64,000 bases of DNA from Nothopassalora personata (GCA_033816765.1 CM066288.1:2046001-2110000); one strand, 5' to 3'; shown: positions 46,295 to 55,500, counted from the first letter of the stretch. The notes: generated by a model from the sequence alone, not told the origin. Numbers and translations: made by a program.

Positions 46295-49200
46295 ATGGAT
46301 ACTGACGATAACGGTAACATCACAGGACTCGAGGTACCACTGGCACAGCAGTCTGTGACCGGGGACCAGAGTCAGCAACAACAGCAAGCCGAGTCGGCTG
46401 CTGTAACCAAGAAGAAGCTTCCAGCAATAGCGACTACGAGTCGCATCTTCAGCAACATGGTTGGTCGTAGTACCAATAGCACCCCTGGTGTCAGCAAGCT
46501 CCAGGGCAAGGACGACTATCCGAGATGGAGCGACATGCTCGAGTCAGTCCTGCGTGGCGAGCAGCTGTATGGATTTGTCGATTCAACAGCACTCAAGCCA
46601 AGACCTACAATCCGTCCGAGTGAACAGCAATACGAGCTTGACGACCGGATTGAGGCATGGGAGGCGAAGAAGTATCAAGCTCGCGCCCTCATCATCGCCA
46701 ACTGCAGTCAGTCTATCGCCGACAACTGCAAAGCCTATCAGGCTCCGGATGGACTATGGGATCATCTCAAATCAACATATGGCCAGACCGGCAAGTCCGA
46801 GGAATACTCGTTGTATCTGGACTTCGAGTCACATGCTTACAGTGGCTCCAACCTTGACAAGTATTGCCAGCAGTATCAGGCAAAGCTTGCCAATCTCAAG
46901 AACACAGAACTGGCCATATCCAAGGCCCAGGCTATGTTCCGCTTCCTGTACCAGATCGCGCCCTACTTCCCAGCATTCGCCTCATCAAAGCGCGAACAGC
47001 TGAGGCAGATGACTGGCAGGATCGAGGACAGCACCACCATCACACTCGAGAAGGTGATTGGTGATCTGCTTGATGAGGCGGCTGCTCAGCAGAGCGAGAC
47101 CGCAAACCTTGCAGCAAAGCAGACTACTCCCACCCCACCCGCCAACCCACAGGGCAATGGCGGCAATGGCAACCGTGGTGGCGGCGGCAATCCACGTGGA
47201 GGCCGAGGTGGTCGTGGCCGTGGCAAAGGAGGCCGCGGTAACGGCAACGGTGGCAACAACCAGCAGCGTCAACAGTATGACCCATGCCATGGTTGTGGCA
47301 GTACCACTCACCAACCTGTAACTTGCTGGAACCTACATCCGGAACTTGCACCTGCTGGATGGAAACCAAAGAACCCACCACAGCAGAACGGCAACCAGAA
47401 TGGCAACCAGCAACAGCGTCAGCAGGTGAACAACACCACTGACCACCCTCAGCAGCAGCGCGCCGGAGAGACCGCTCAATTTGCGGCTCACGGCATGAAC
47501 AACCTCGAGGATCTGATGACTCCATACAACGGCAACCACAGCATGTATATGGCTGCCGAGGATGACATTCAAGACACCTCCGCACTGCTGGCAGCGAAGA
47601 GCCCAACCGACTGGGTTGTGGACTCTGGCTGCACTTCTCATATGACTAACGAGCTGAGCAATATGATGGATTATCGGCCCTGCAATGTCCCTATTAGGAC
47701 AGGCAAGGGCACCATCACTGCGACAGCCTGTGGCATTATCCAATTGGACCTGTATGGATGCGGCATCACCTACTTCTCGCAGGTGCTGTACGTGCCAGGC
47801 CTTGCAGCCAATCTGATCTCGACAGAGGCTCTCCGCCGCAAGGGTGTCTATTATCGTGACGACGACCAGATCCTCTTCACAAAGGGGAATGGTGCGCGTA
47901 CGGTGGCACACTGCTACAGTCACAATGGACTGCCATTCCTCAAGCTAAAGCATTCACCGACTGCTTTGGCATCATCTAAGGTTGAGCCATCTATCGCCGC
48001 GACTGGCGACCTGTGGCACAGACGCCTTGGACACATTCACAGCCGCAAGCTAGTGCAGCTTCACAACAATCAGCGCATCATCATTGTCGGCAACGGTGAC
48101 CTCAGCAAGCACCCACGCGAATGCGTACCATGTCGCATGGGACTGGGGCACAAAGTCTATAACCGCATACCTATGGTGCGACCGTCAACACCATACTACA
48201 TCATCGCAGCCGATGTAGTGACAGTCCGCAACCTTGGGCTTGGCAAGGAGAGATACTTCACGCTATTCACTTGCCTCGCCAGCCTGCAGCGAACAGTGTT
48301 CTGTTCAGCGCAGAAGAATGGCGCTGCCCAGCATATCCGCACCGTTGTCCGTCATGTGAAGACAGAATACAATGCCAGCATTGTGATCTTACGCATAGAT
48401 GGAGGCGGCGAGTATGGAGGCACCGCACTCACCCAGCTCTCACAAGATGAGGGCTTCACACTTCAGATCACAGCACCTCATTCATCAGAACAGAATGGCG
48501 GTGCGGAGGTCAGCAATCATATCGTGTGCGTCCAGTCACGCAAGCTACTGATTGATGCTGGCCTGCCAGTGGCACTCTGGCCAGAAGCTGTGCAGGCTTC
48601 GGTCTATCTACTCAACCTGACTCCGAGTGCAGCCCTCAAGGGACTGTCACCTCAGGAAGTCATCAACACGTGGCAAGGCAAGGGCGAAGTGAAGCCCAGC
48701 CTGTCACACCTCAAGGCATATGGATGCCGCGCCTTCGTGTACGACCACAGTGTCGGCCGAGGTGAGAAGTTTGACTCCCGCTCATTGGAGGGCAAGCTTG
48801 TTGGATACGAGAGCCGCACCATCTACCGTGTCTATGTTGCTAAGGCGCATAGAGTGTTCCGTACCAAGGATGTTCAGTTCATTGAAGGCAAGGAGCCTAT
48901 CACTGCTTTGGCCGAGGAGCCTGAAGCTGATGATGAATACATCTCTCTGGACGACAGCTTCCCTGTAGAGCGCAACCACAAGGCATCGACTCAGCCAAAG
49001 CGCGCTGGAGCCGAGCGTGGTGTGGCTCCTGGGGGTGGTGATTCTGGGGGTGTAGCTACACCTAAGAACATCACTATTATCAACCGCCCTGCTGAGACAC
49101 CAGTCCAGCAGGTGAATGAGGACTTGGCCCAGGAGGTAGTTGACAGCTATCAAGACACCGCTCCGGACGACTTTCCGGAGGTGCAGCCAACAACACCTCC

Positions 49201-49642
49201 CAAGCCATCTGTCGAGGATGATGATGAAGACGACTTTATCACACCTCCTGATACACCAGATCCTGTTGAGGAGGCACCACCACCCTCAACACGCCCGCAG
49301 CGCACTCGTCGTGCGCCAGTCAACGTCCGCGACCCTCAGAACGGCTATCAATTCGAAGCCAATCGGCGCCAGCGTAGGGCACTGTATCACTCGCTCAGCA
49401 AGACCGCTCGCAAGCAGCTGGCTGACATGCCACATGCCACAGTCTCGGCATTCATGGCATCCACTGACTGGCCAGATCCCGCCACAGTGGTGATACCGAA
49501 GAGTCACAAGTCAGCAATGAAGACTCCTCAACACGCCGAGTGGCGCGCAGCTGAAGAAGCTGAATTTGCTGATGAGCGAGCGTATGTCCTGTTTGGTGCT
49601 GATAGCACCTGTTTTGCATCTAGAGCCTCGTCATGGGGGTGA
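46295..49642 (+). CDS. Copia Gag-protease-integrase polyprotein, RT and RNase H deleted
   Basis: 1,115 codons with an ATG at 46,295 and no RIP stops. Gag (about residues 60-260) is followed by a Gly/Asn/Arg-rich stretch and a CCHC knuckle, C331-X2-C334-X4-H339-X4-C344. The protease has WVVDSGCTSHMT with the catalytic Asp at 443. The pre-integrase zinc-binding region has LWHRRLGHIHSRKL at about 572 and CVPCRMG at about 610. The integrase triad is D640, D702 and E738, with the expected D-35-E spacing, and an SH3-like LKAYGCRAFVY segment follows. The frame reaches the very start of the RT region (W-RAAEEAEFADE near 1083) and ends after about 25 unrelated residues. It cannot reverse transcribe by itself. 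The enzymes to move would have to come from a full-length relative elsewhere. Confidence 0.92.
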   Translation: MDTDDNGNITGLEVPLAQQSVTGDQSQQQQQAESAAVTKKKLPAIATTSRIFSNMVGRSTNSTPGVSKLQGKDDYPRWSDMLESVLRGEQLYGFVDSTALKPRPTIRPSEQQYELDDRIEAWEAKKYQARALIIANCSQSIADNCKAYQAPDGLWDHLKSTYGQTGKSEEYSLYLDFESHAYSGSNLDKYCQQYQAKLANLKNTELAISKAQAMFRFLYQIAPYFPAFASSKREQLRQMTGRIEDSTTITLEKVIGDLLDEAAAQQSETANLAAKQTTPTPPANPQGNGGNGNRGGGGNPRGGRGGRGRGKGGRGNGNGGNNQQRQQYDPCHGCGSTTHQPVTCWNLHPELAPAGWKPKNPPQQNGNQNGNQQQRQQVNNTTDHPQQQRAGETAQFAAHGMNNLEDLMTPYNGNHSMYMAAEDDIQDTSALLAAKSPTDWVVDSGCTSHMTNELSNMMDYRPCNVPIRTGKGTITATACGIIQLDLYGCGITYFSQVLYVPGLAANLISTEALRRKGVYYRDDDQILFTKGNGARTVAHCYSHNGLPFLKLKHSPTALASSKVEPSIAATGDLWHRRLGHIHSRKLVQLHNNQRIIIVGNGDLSKHPRECVPCRMGLGHKVYNRIPMVRPSTPYYIIAADVVTVRNLGLGKERYFTLFTCLASLQRTVFCSAQKNGAAQHIRTVVRHVKTEYNASIVILRIDGGGEYGGTALTQLSQDEGFTLQITAPHSSEQNGGAEVSNHIVCVQSRKLLIDAGLPVALWPEAVQASVYLLNLTPSAALKGLSPQEVINTWQGKGEVKPSLSHLKAYGCRAFVYDHSVGRGEKFDSRSLEGKLVGYESRTIYRVYVAKAHRVFRTKDVQFIEGKEPITALAEEPEADDEYISLDDSFPVERNHKASTQPKRAGAERGVAPGGGDSGGVATPKNITIINRPAETPVQQVNEDLAQEVVDSYQDTAPDDFPEVQPTTPPKPSVEDDDEDDFITPPDTPDPVEEAPPPSTRPQRTRRAPVNVRDPQNGYQFEANRRQRRALYHSLSKTARKQLADMPHATVSAFMASTDWPDPATVVIPKSHKSAMKTPQHAEWRAAEEAEFADERAYVLFGADSTCFASRASSWG

Positions 49643-49644
49643 CT

Positions 49645-49780
49645 TGATGCCCATTCACTGGTCCCACCGGTTTTGCCGATGCACTAGTCCGCATTAGGCA
49701 GGACCCCTTTTTTTTCGAGCTTATCTCTCTCTCTCGCTTTCGTAGATCTTCTTCAATACATCAATCTACTCACATTATCT
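49645..49780 (+). repeat. 3' LTR of the Copia element
   Basis: 136 bp, identical to the 5' LTR. The TGA of the polyprotein ends at 49,642. Confidence 0.9.
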
Positions 49781-50755
49781 TCGGCATTAACCTAGCTACT
49801 AGCCGCTCTCGTAGTCGAACGGGTAGTAATTATAGCGGTTACGCTAGAGTTCTTATTATTATCCTTCTACCTCTTATAGGCTATTTTGAACTAGTCCGTG
49901 TCCTCGAGGTTAGTTATAATCCGTTCGACCTCCCCCGTAAACTCGTAGTAGTCCTCCTTTTTCGGTATAGCCGCCGTATATATCCGAACGGGGTTCGAGA
50001 AGGTGTTACGTAAGTAACTAATCTTCGCGTCGTCGCTCTAGTTCTCTCCGCCGGCGCTTAGTAGGAGTCCGTCAAATTTCATCTAGTAATCGTACTAAGG
50101 TTAACCGTTCGTATATTTAATCTTAGTAAGCTACTCTAGGGCCTTAGCGCGCTCGTTACTATTACCGAAGACTTTCTTGAGTTACGTAAAGAAAGCAACG
50201 GGGTCCTTCCTAAGTTCGCCGTCTCCCTTATCCTAGAAGTGCCGTATCCTAGTACGTTCTCTCGCTAGTAAGGTGTCGTTAATCGCATCCTAGTAATACT
50301 CCTTAGAGAGCGTCGGTTTTAGGGCGGATCGTACCCTAAAAGAGCTCTTTAACCTTAAGAAGTAATCGCGGAATGTCTCTACCTTACCGTCCTAGGAAGG
50401 GGGGTTCTAACCTCTAGGACCCGACGGTTCTTCTCCGGTACGCGGCGAGGGCGCGGCGGCGTTTAGCGTCTATAGTAGCTATCTTATTAGGTTACTAGTA
50501 GTCGTCTTATTATAAACTAGTAGCGAGACTATAGGTGTTAACTAACGTCGAGCGTCTTCCGATTCTTTTAAAGCGGCGCGCGTTATAATTAACTCGGCTT
50601 ACATCTCTTCCTATCGCTAGTATAGTTGCTAAAGCATAAGTTAGAAGTTTTCATTCGGGGCACTAGTCCCGGGGTTCTCGCTACCCGGCGACGTTATTAC
50701 GTATCCCGTCTCTTTAATAGTAGGTGCCTAGCTAATTTGAATGGATCGAACTTAA

Positions 50756-50917
50756 TGTTACGGGTAAACGACGTATATACTAAAGTTCTATAAAGTTTAT
50801 AATAAGTTCGATATAGAAGAAAGGGGAAGTTATACGCTATCCGAAGAAAAGGTGTCGGAAAGCAATCCGAACGTATAGGCGTAGCCTATACTAAGAAACA
50901 GGGGCCCGCCCCTTATA
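50756..50917 (-). repeat. 5' LTR of E3
   Basis: 162 bp, with target duplication gtaag at 50,918-50,922. In element orientation it is followed by ttaagttcgatcc, a likely self-priming site. Confidence 0.9.
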
Positions 50918-51021
50918 GTAAGCTTCTTATTAACCTACTCTAGCGTTAGAGGCGGTAAGTATATAGTAAGGTCTATAAGGTATTAGCTATAGGATTTGTA
51001 GACTCGGTTAAGTAGAAGTAG

Positions 51022-51295
51022 TAGCGAGTCCGTACTTAAGCTATAGCGAGTCCGTACTTAAGCTATAGCGAGTCCGTACTTAAGCTATAGCGAGTCCGTA
51101 CTTAAGCTATAGCGAGTCCGTACTTAAGCTATAGCGAGTCCGTACTTAAGCTATAGCGAGTCCGTACTTAAGCTATAGCGAGTCCGTACTTAAGCTATAG
51201 CGAGTCCGTACTTAAGCTATAGCGAGTCCGTACTTAAGCTATAGCGAGTCCGTACTTAAGCTATAGCGAGTCCGTACTTAAGCTATAGCGAGTCC
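51022..51295. repeat. 22-bp minisatellite in transposon T, 12 units
   Basis: Twelve head-to-tail units from 51,022 to 51,285 and a partial thirteenth. The unit contains tagcgagtcc and cttaagc. The copies look identical although the surroundings are RIP-mutated, so the array expanded late or units this short escape RIP. The word gcgagtc is shared with the ends of T. Confidence 0.95.
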
Positions 51296-52791
51296 TCCCT
51301 TAGCTAAGCTAGGACTCGTAGCTATAGTAGCGCTAGACTCGCTACTATAGACACCCCGGATTAACGTACCGTACTAATCGACTCGCTCCTTCTACTAGCG
51401 AAGCTCCTCGCCCTTAGGGTTAAGTAGATACCTATATAGTCGTGCTCCTTTTAACTCTAGGTAGTTATATAGGATATCCGGTATACCGTTTACATACGAT
51501 TCTAGGTTATAACGACGGATACGATAGCGGTTCCACTCGTTAACGAACGATGATATAACACTTCGAAGGATTAGAATATAGATAGTAGCGAATGCTATCC
51601 TATCTACGGCTAATGCTTCCTTAAAGAGTCCTATTATAATATACTAATTAAAGAGGTCTCTCTAGCGATTAAATGTAGCCTTAGTACCCTCGCCCTACTA
51701 GTGTTCGATAGTTTAATTACCCTTACTTAAGGTATACTAGAAGGCCTTATCGAACGTAAGTAGATTACTAGCGAGTCGCTCTCGGACTCGTAGATAGGCA
51801 TCGGCTAGTATAGGCGTCTTAACGCCCTAATTAGATCGTACGCGATTTAGTACCCTACTACTATAATGTATTACTCTAACGTATTAAGCAAATATAGAGA
51901 ACTTTGTCTTCGCTATAGGCCCTATATAGTACTAGATAACCCGCCGAGAGTAGACGTTAATATAAGCGTAGATCTATATCTTAAAGCGCTCGTATTTTAG
52001 AAAGGTATCGATTAACTAGACGTCGTTAGGACCTTCTACTTTTAGCCTTACATACCGCGGTGTTATAGGGTCTCGTATTATAGGATTGCGAGAGATAAAA
52101 GGGACAGGGTTAATCGTATGAGCGAGTGTCCTAATACGGTCGCTAATAAAGTTAGCGAGTCTAGTCTACGAGTCTATAGACACCGAGTCTGTCCTACCGT
52201 CTAATAATATAATAACTCTTACGTAGCTCTCTTACTAGCTTACGATAGCCCTAGTCTTACTAATAGCTACTGCTTATAACTTCCTAAAGGACTCGCTATA
52301 TCTTAGGCTCTATAGCTAGAGCTTGTTCTTTACTAAGACTACGCTTTAATCTAATACCTCTTCGTAGCTCTTAATACTAGCGAAGGGTAAGGTCGAATCT
52401 ATCGAGGCGGAGGATAGCATAAGACTCGCTATCGTCGAGGCTATATTTCTAGAATAGTTCCTCGACTCGCTAGTATAGCTCGGCCTAGCGAGCCTAATTA
52501 TAAGCCTAATTATCCTCGCGAGTCCCTCGCTACTCTACGAGTCGCTAGCGGAGGGTCCGTTCGCTAATTCGAACACCGTAGAGATTAAAGAGGTTGTCTC
52601 GAATAGCTACCTATATGAATTTAGCGGCAGTCTATAGCTCGATATCGATGCGAAAGGGCTCTAGATCGATCGCTAGACGTAGCACTGTATAAAGCAATGT
52701 AGCGAGTGTGCTGTTAGACAAATAGCGAGTCTATAAGACAAATAGCGAGTCTATAATAATGAGGATTAAGGATTGCGAATTTTGAATGCGG

Positions 52792-52813
52792 GTATTTGCC
52801 GGTTTTGTAAGCC
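52792..52813 (-). repeat. Right terminal inverted repeat of T
   Basis: 22 bp, exact reverse complement of the left end, followed by TA at 52,814-52,815. Two direct repeats of caaatagcgagtctata lie just inside. Confidence 0.9.
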
Positions 52814-53005
52814 TAGGCCACTGTCCTTCGCCCGCCTGGCCGAAGTTGACCTCGGCCTGCAACGAAGCTCTCCTCCCAGCTCGACATCACGGCAACGAAT
52901 CGTGCATACAGCATTGATAAACCCTCTTCCCAAGCGTAAGTTCATCTACTACATCTCTTCCCACTCAAACAACTCTCCTCATCAGCACATAAGCCCCCCG
53001 CAACC
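52814..53005 (+). promoter_or_regulatory. Oxidoreductase-side half of the split divergent promoter
   Basis: 192 bp of normal host DNA between T and the ATG at 53,006. The last 70 bp are pyrimidine-rich, typical of a fungal 5' leader. Confidence 0.6.
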
Positions 53006-54100
53006 ATGCCCAAAGCCCTCGTAATCGAAAAAGTCGAAGGCAAGCCGGGCAAAGTCTACTACCCCCTCAAAACGATCGACCAGCCCGACCCCCAACCAAA
53101 AGACAACGACCTCGTAGTAAACATCACCCACGCCGCCCTCAACCATCGCGACCTCTTCATCCGCCAAGGCCTCTATGGCGCAATCGGCTTCGGCGTGCCA
53201 ATGCTCGCAGACGGCTGTGGAGTCGTAGTCAAGACGGGCGCTTCAGCTAAAGCGTGGCAAGGAAAGCGCGTGATCCTCAACCCAGGCCATGGATGGACAG
53301 ATCATCCCGATGGGCCCGAGGCGGAGAAGGGATATGCGATCTTGGGAGGGACAAAGTTGAATCCTTTGGGCACTGCGGCGGAAGTGGTGTGCATTGACGC
53401 CAGTGAAGTCGAAGAGGCGCCGGAACATTTGAGTTCCGCTGAGGCGGCGGCGTTACCGTTGGCTGGGTTGACGGCGTGGAGGGCTGTGATGACGAAGAGT
53501 CAAGCCGCAAAGCCAGGGAACAACATCTTGGTGACGGGAATCGGAGGTGGAGTTGCCGTTATGGCATTGTTATACGGTGTGGCTGCTGGGGTGAATGTCT
53601 ATGTTTCATCTGGATCGGCGGAGAAGATTGAGAAGGCGAAGCAACTTGGTGCGAAGGGTGGTGTGAACTATAAGGAGAAGGATTGGGATAAGAAGCTTGC
53701 TGCGGCGTTGGAGAAGGATACGGGGAGGAAGAAGCTGGATGCAATCATTGATGGTGCGGGCGGGGATATTGCGCAGATTGGAGCCAAGTTGTTGAAAGAT
53801 GGAGGTGTTATTGCGCAGTATGGCATGACGGTTGCGCCGAAGATGACTTGGGTCATGACGGACGTGTTGAAGAACATTGAGCTACGGGGTAGCACGATGG
53901 GTTCGAGGAAGGAGTTTGCGGATCTTGTCAAGTTTGTGAATGAGAAGCGTCTCAAGCCGCTGGTGAGCAGGACAGTAAAAGGGATCGATAACATCAAGGA
54001 CATCGACAGCTTGTTCGACGACATGAACAAGGGAACACAGCTCGGCAAGCTTGTGATTGAGATTGCCAAGGATGAAGGTGGAAGTAAGAGTAAACTGTAG
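53006..54100 (+). CDS. Medium-chain dehydrogenase/reductase, quinone oxidoreductase-like
   Basis: 364 residues in one exon. The ATG is in good context (caaccATGcc). The N-terminal GroES-like domain has ALNHRDLFIRQGLYG and a GCGVVVKTG segment. The Rossmann NAD(P)-binding domain begins around residue 170, with the VTGIGGGV loop at 176-183. A DAIIDGAGG segment and the C-terminal MDR fold follow. The position that is Cys in zinc alcohol dehydrogenases is His (NHRD), so it is probably the zinc-free quinone-oxidoreductase type, which reduces quinones or other enones with NADPH in the cytosol. The exact substrate is unknown. It is divergent from PMS1 and convergent with MET8 (222 bp between ends). 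Confidence 0.85.
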   Translation: MPKALVIEKVEGKPGKVYYPLKTIDQPDPQPKDNDLVVNITHAALNHRDLFIRQGLYGAIGFGVPMLADGCGVVVKTGASAKAWQGKRVILNPGHGWTDHPDGPEAEKGYAILGGTKLNPLGTAAEVVCIDASEVEEAPEHLSSAEAAALPLAGLTAWRAVMTKSQAAKPGNNILVTGIGGGVAVMALLYGVAAGVNVYVSSGSAEKIEKAKQLGAKGGVNYKEKDWDKKLAAALEKDTGRKKLDAIIDGAGGDIAQIGAKLLKDGGVIAQYGMTVAPKMTWVMTDVLKNIELRGSTMGSRKEFADLVKFVNEKRLKPLVSRTVKGIDNIKDIDSLFDDMNKGTQLGKLVIEIAKDEGGSKSKL

Positions 54101-54321
54101 ATGTGCAAGAATGCAATGAGAGATGATCACAGCATTGCGTCGTCCAGCTCGTTGTCATGACTCTCTCTCAAGGCTTCGTGCTATTGCGTCGTCGCCGAAG
54201 GCATCTTACCGCTTCGAGACGGAGCGCACGTCCATGATGGCCTCGTGCCCGGAGCCGTCTGCAACCCAGCCACACGTTCTGCGATATATGTATCGCACAC
54301 ACCCTCCGCAGTGCAATCTTC

Positions 54322-55139
54322 TCAACAAACACAACTCCACCCAAAACTTCCATCAAACTCCCACGGCCCTCTAACCTCCACCAAACTCGGCACCTCATCC
54401 GGCGCATAACTCTTCAACAGTTCCTCCATATCCTCCTCCGTCATCTCACAAAGATCCTCCAGCGTCCACTGCACACACACCTTACTCATCCAGCCCATCC
54501 TCTTGGGGCCTTGCTCAATCTCCGGCGCCACATCTCTCAACTTCCTCCGCAATCTCCCCACCTTCTTGATCGCATCGCCAATGTTGGGCGGAAGACTCGC
54601 CGCTATCCGCCTCCTGACGATATTCGCCATCTTCGGCCCATTCCCATTTGTACTGACCATAATCTGCAAAGGCCCGTCGCGATGCACACTACCAAAGTAG
54701 AAATCGCATTCGGGGGGCACGTCGGCGATGTTGGCTGCTATGCGCTTCTCTTTGCACAACTTCCAGATCTGCGACGATGCCTCGGGATCATCGATCGCGG
54801 TCAAGACCATCGTTATCTCCGGGTCGTCCAGATCGGTCGGTTCGAACACGCGGTCAACGTATGTGACTTGCCCGCGCTCGATGCGGTGGGCGACTTCGGG
54901 GTTCAGGCCCTCGCGCGGTGATATGAGGGTTACGAGCGCGTCGGCGTTGAGGAGGTTGAGGATCCGGCCGGCTGCTACCTACAGGGCTGCAGTGTCAATG
55001 TCAGTGAGAGTGGGTGGTGTGAAGGCGTCGTTCTTACCTCGCCGCCGCCGATGACGAGGACTCGTTTGTTGCGGACTTGCCAGGCGAGGATGAGAGAGCC
55101 CCCGCCTTGCACCTCGGGGAATGACTCCGGGGCGGGCAT
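54322..55139 (-). CDS. MET8: Siroheme biosynthesis protein Met8 (precorrin-2 dehydrogenase/ferrochelatase)
   Basis: Two exons on the minus strand: 55,139-55,038 (34 codons, start MPAPESF) and 54,978-54,322, with a 59-bp intron at 55,037-54,979 (GTAAGA ... CTGTAG). The product is 252 residues, close to the yeast protein. The N-terminal Rossmann motif VLVIGGGEVAAGRIL spans the splice site. SPREGLNPEV and NIADVPPECDFYFGS follow, with D120 at the place of the catalytic Asp in yeast Met8. NGNGPKMANIVRRRI is the conserved dimer and active-site region. The enzyme makes siroheme, the cofactor of sulfite reductase (and nitrite reductase), from precorrin-2 with NAD and Fe2+. A Copia LTR begins 175 bp upstream. 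Confidence 0.92.
54979..55037 (-). other. MET8 intron
   Basis: 59 bp, GT...AG on the minus strand, phase 0 between Glu34 and Val35. Removing it joins the GGGE and VAAGR parts of the family motif. Confidence 0.9.
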
Positions 55140-55314
55140 TGTGTTGTGTTGTGCTGTGGAGGTGCAATGGTGTGGGTCGGTGATGTTGATACATTTGGGA
55201 CTGTCAACGATAACGAGTATCAATGATAACAGTAAGGCATGTGAATGTGGAGCCGATGATGAGTCAGCATTTCTTTCCGGCGATGCATCCTAGGATAAGT
55301 CATGATATCGAAAC

Positions 55315-55490
55315 TGTTGTATTTAGGTATTTGACGAGTACAAGCTTCTAGATTGAAACGATAGGGTGGATTAGTAACCCTTATGAATTGCCACAAGGTG
55401 TGAGACTATCTAGCTATAGAAAACAGTGTAATATAGTATGTGTATACTAAGTCCTAACTAATATAGACCTTAGTTACCTAATTTATAATA
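55315..55490 (-). repeat. Copia LTR upstream of MET8
   Basis: On the minus strand it would start (TG)TTATAAATTAGG (now TA by RIP) after a polypurine tract aaagggggag (complement of 55,491-55,500) and end in ACAACA. It is 176 bp. The other LTR of the element is outside the window, so this call rests on the PPT, the termini and the neighbouring Copia pol. Confidence 0.55.
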
Positions 55491-55500
55491 CTCCCCCTTT

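Larger units (their letters stand above)
45967..49780 (+). mobile_element. Copia-type LTR element lacking reverse transcriptase, not RIP-mutated
   Basis: 3,814 bp with two identical 136-bp LTRs (45,967-46,102 and 49,645-49,780; start tgatgcccattc, end ctcacattatct). The repeat tcggca flanks it at 45,959-45,964 and 49,781-49,786, with two extra bases cg on the left. A short purine run (tgggggtga) precedes the 3' LTR. It is inserted in the gag of E3. The single ORF stops 2 bp before the 3' LTR and covers Gag, protease and integrase only. Confidence 0.92.
41840..50740 (-). pseudogene. Fossil gag-pol of Gypsy E3 (interrupted by a Copia)
   Basis: The minus-strand frame has gag at about 50,740-49,787 and, after the Copia insertion, from 45,958 (knuckle, protease, RT, RNase H, integrase) to the chromodomain-like end near 41,840. 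It is colinear with A and A' but without B and without their 300-bp duplication. TAG-type stops throughout. Confidence 0.85.
38936..50917 (-). mobile_element. Gypsy LTR retrotransposon E3 (family A), RIP-mutated, with two nested elements
   Basis: 162-bp LTRs at 38,936-39,097 and 50,756-50,917. Target duplication gtaag at 38,931-38,935 and 50,918-50,922. Total 11,982 bp, about 6.8 kb without the insertions at 40,369-41,724 and 45,967-49,780. It is inserted in the transposase of T. It lacks B and lacks the 300-bp duplication of A and A', so it represents the ancestral layout of the family. The gag region is full length here. Confidence 0.92.
37380..52650 (-). pseudogene. Fossil integrase-like transposase of T (split by E3)
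   Basis: The minus-strand frame starts at about 52,650 and runs to 50,923, then continues from 38,930 to about 37,380 after E3. The N-terminal part has a helix-turn-helix-like segment (LYGVRISERTLR-RLVE) and a GY-LVREL segment. The core at about 52,100-51,420 shows GPNDV-LIDTF, YAYINVYSRRVI, a third block RSN-GV (SD to SN by RIP) and TIEH--GEGTKATFNR, followed by FVNEWNRYRIRR. This is the layout of the rve/DDE integrase core in integrase-derived (Ginger-like) DNA transposons. The C-terminal part is basic and unassigned. Stops are TAG/TAA-type. Confidence 0.65.
35831..52813. mobile_element. DNA transposon T (integrase-like DDE), RIP-mutated, with nested elements
   Basis: Perfect 22-bp terminal inverted repeats at 35,831-35,852 and 52,792-52,813 (start GGCTTACAAAACCGGC) are flanked by TA on both sides. 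Imperfect similarity continues inward. Without E3 the element is about 5.0 kb. It carries a plus-strand fossil frame (36,437-36,973) and a convergent minus-strand fossil transposase (about 52,650-50,923 and 38,930-37,380, split by E3). Subterminal regions and much of the interior repeat the word GACTCGC/GCGAGTC. The transposase resembles Ginger-type integrase-derived transposases, though I cannot confirm the TSD type for that group. Confidence 0.8.

Noticed and set aside
46461..49507. Several frames of 60-196 codons overlapping the Copia polyprotein
   Set aside because: Out-of-frame shadows of the 1,115-codon ORF. No separate starts or domains.
53543..54408. Minus-strand frames antisense to the oxidoreductase and beyond the MET8 stop
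   Set aside because: Shadows of the oxidoreductase ORF, or low-complexity frames without domains.
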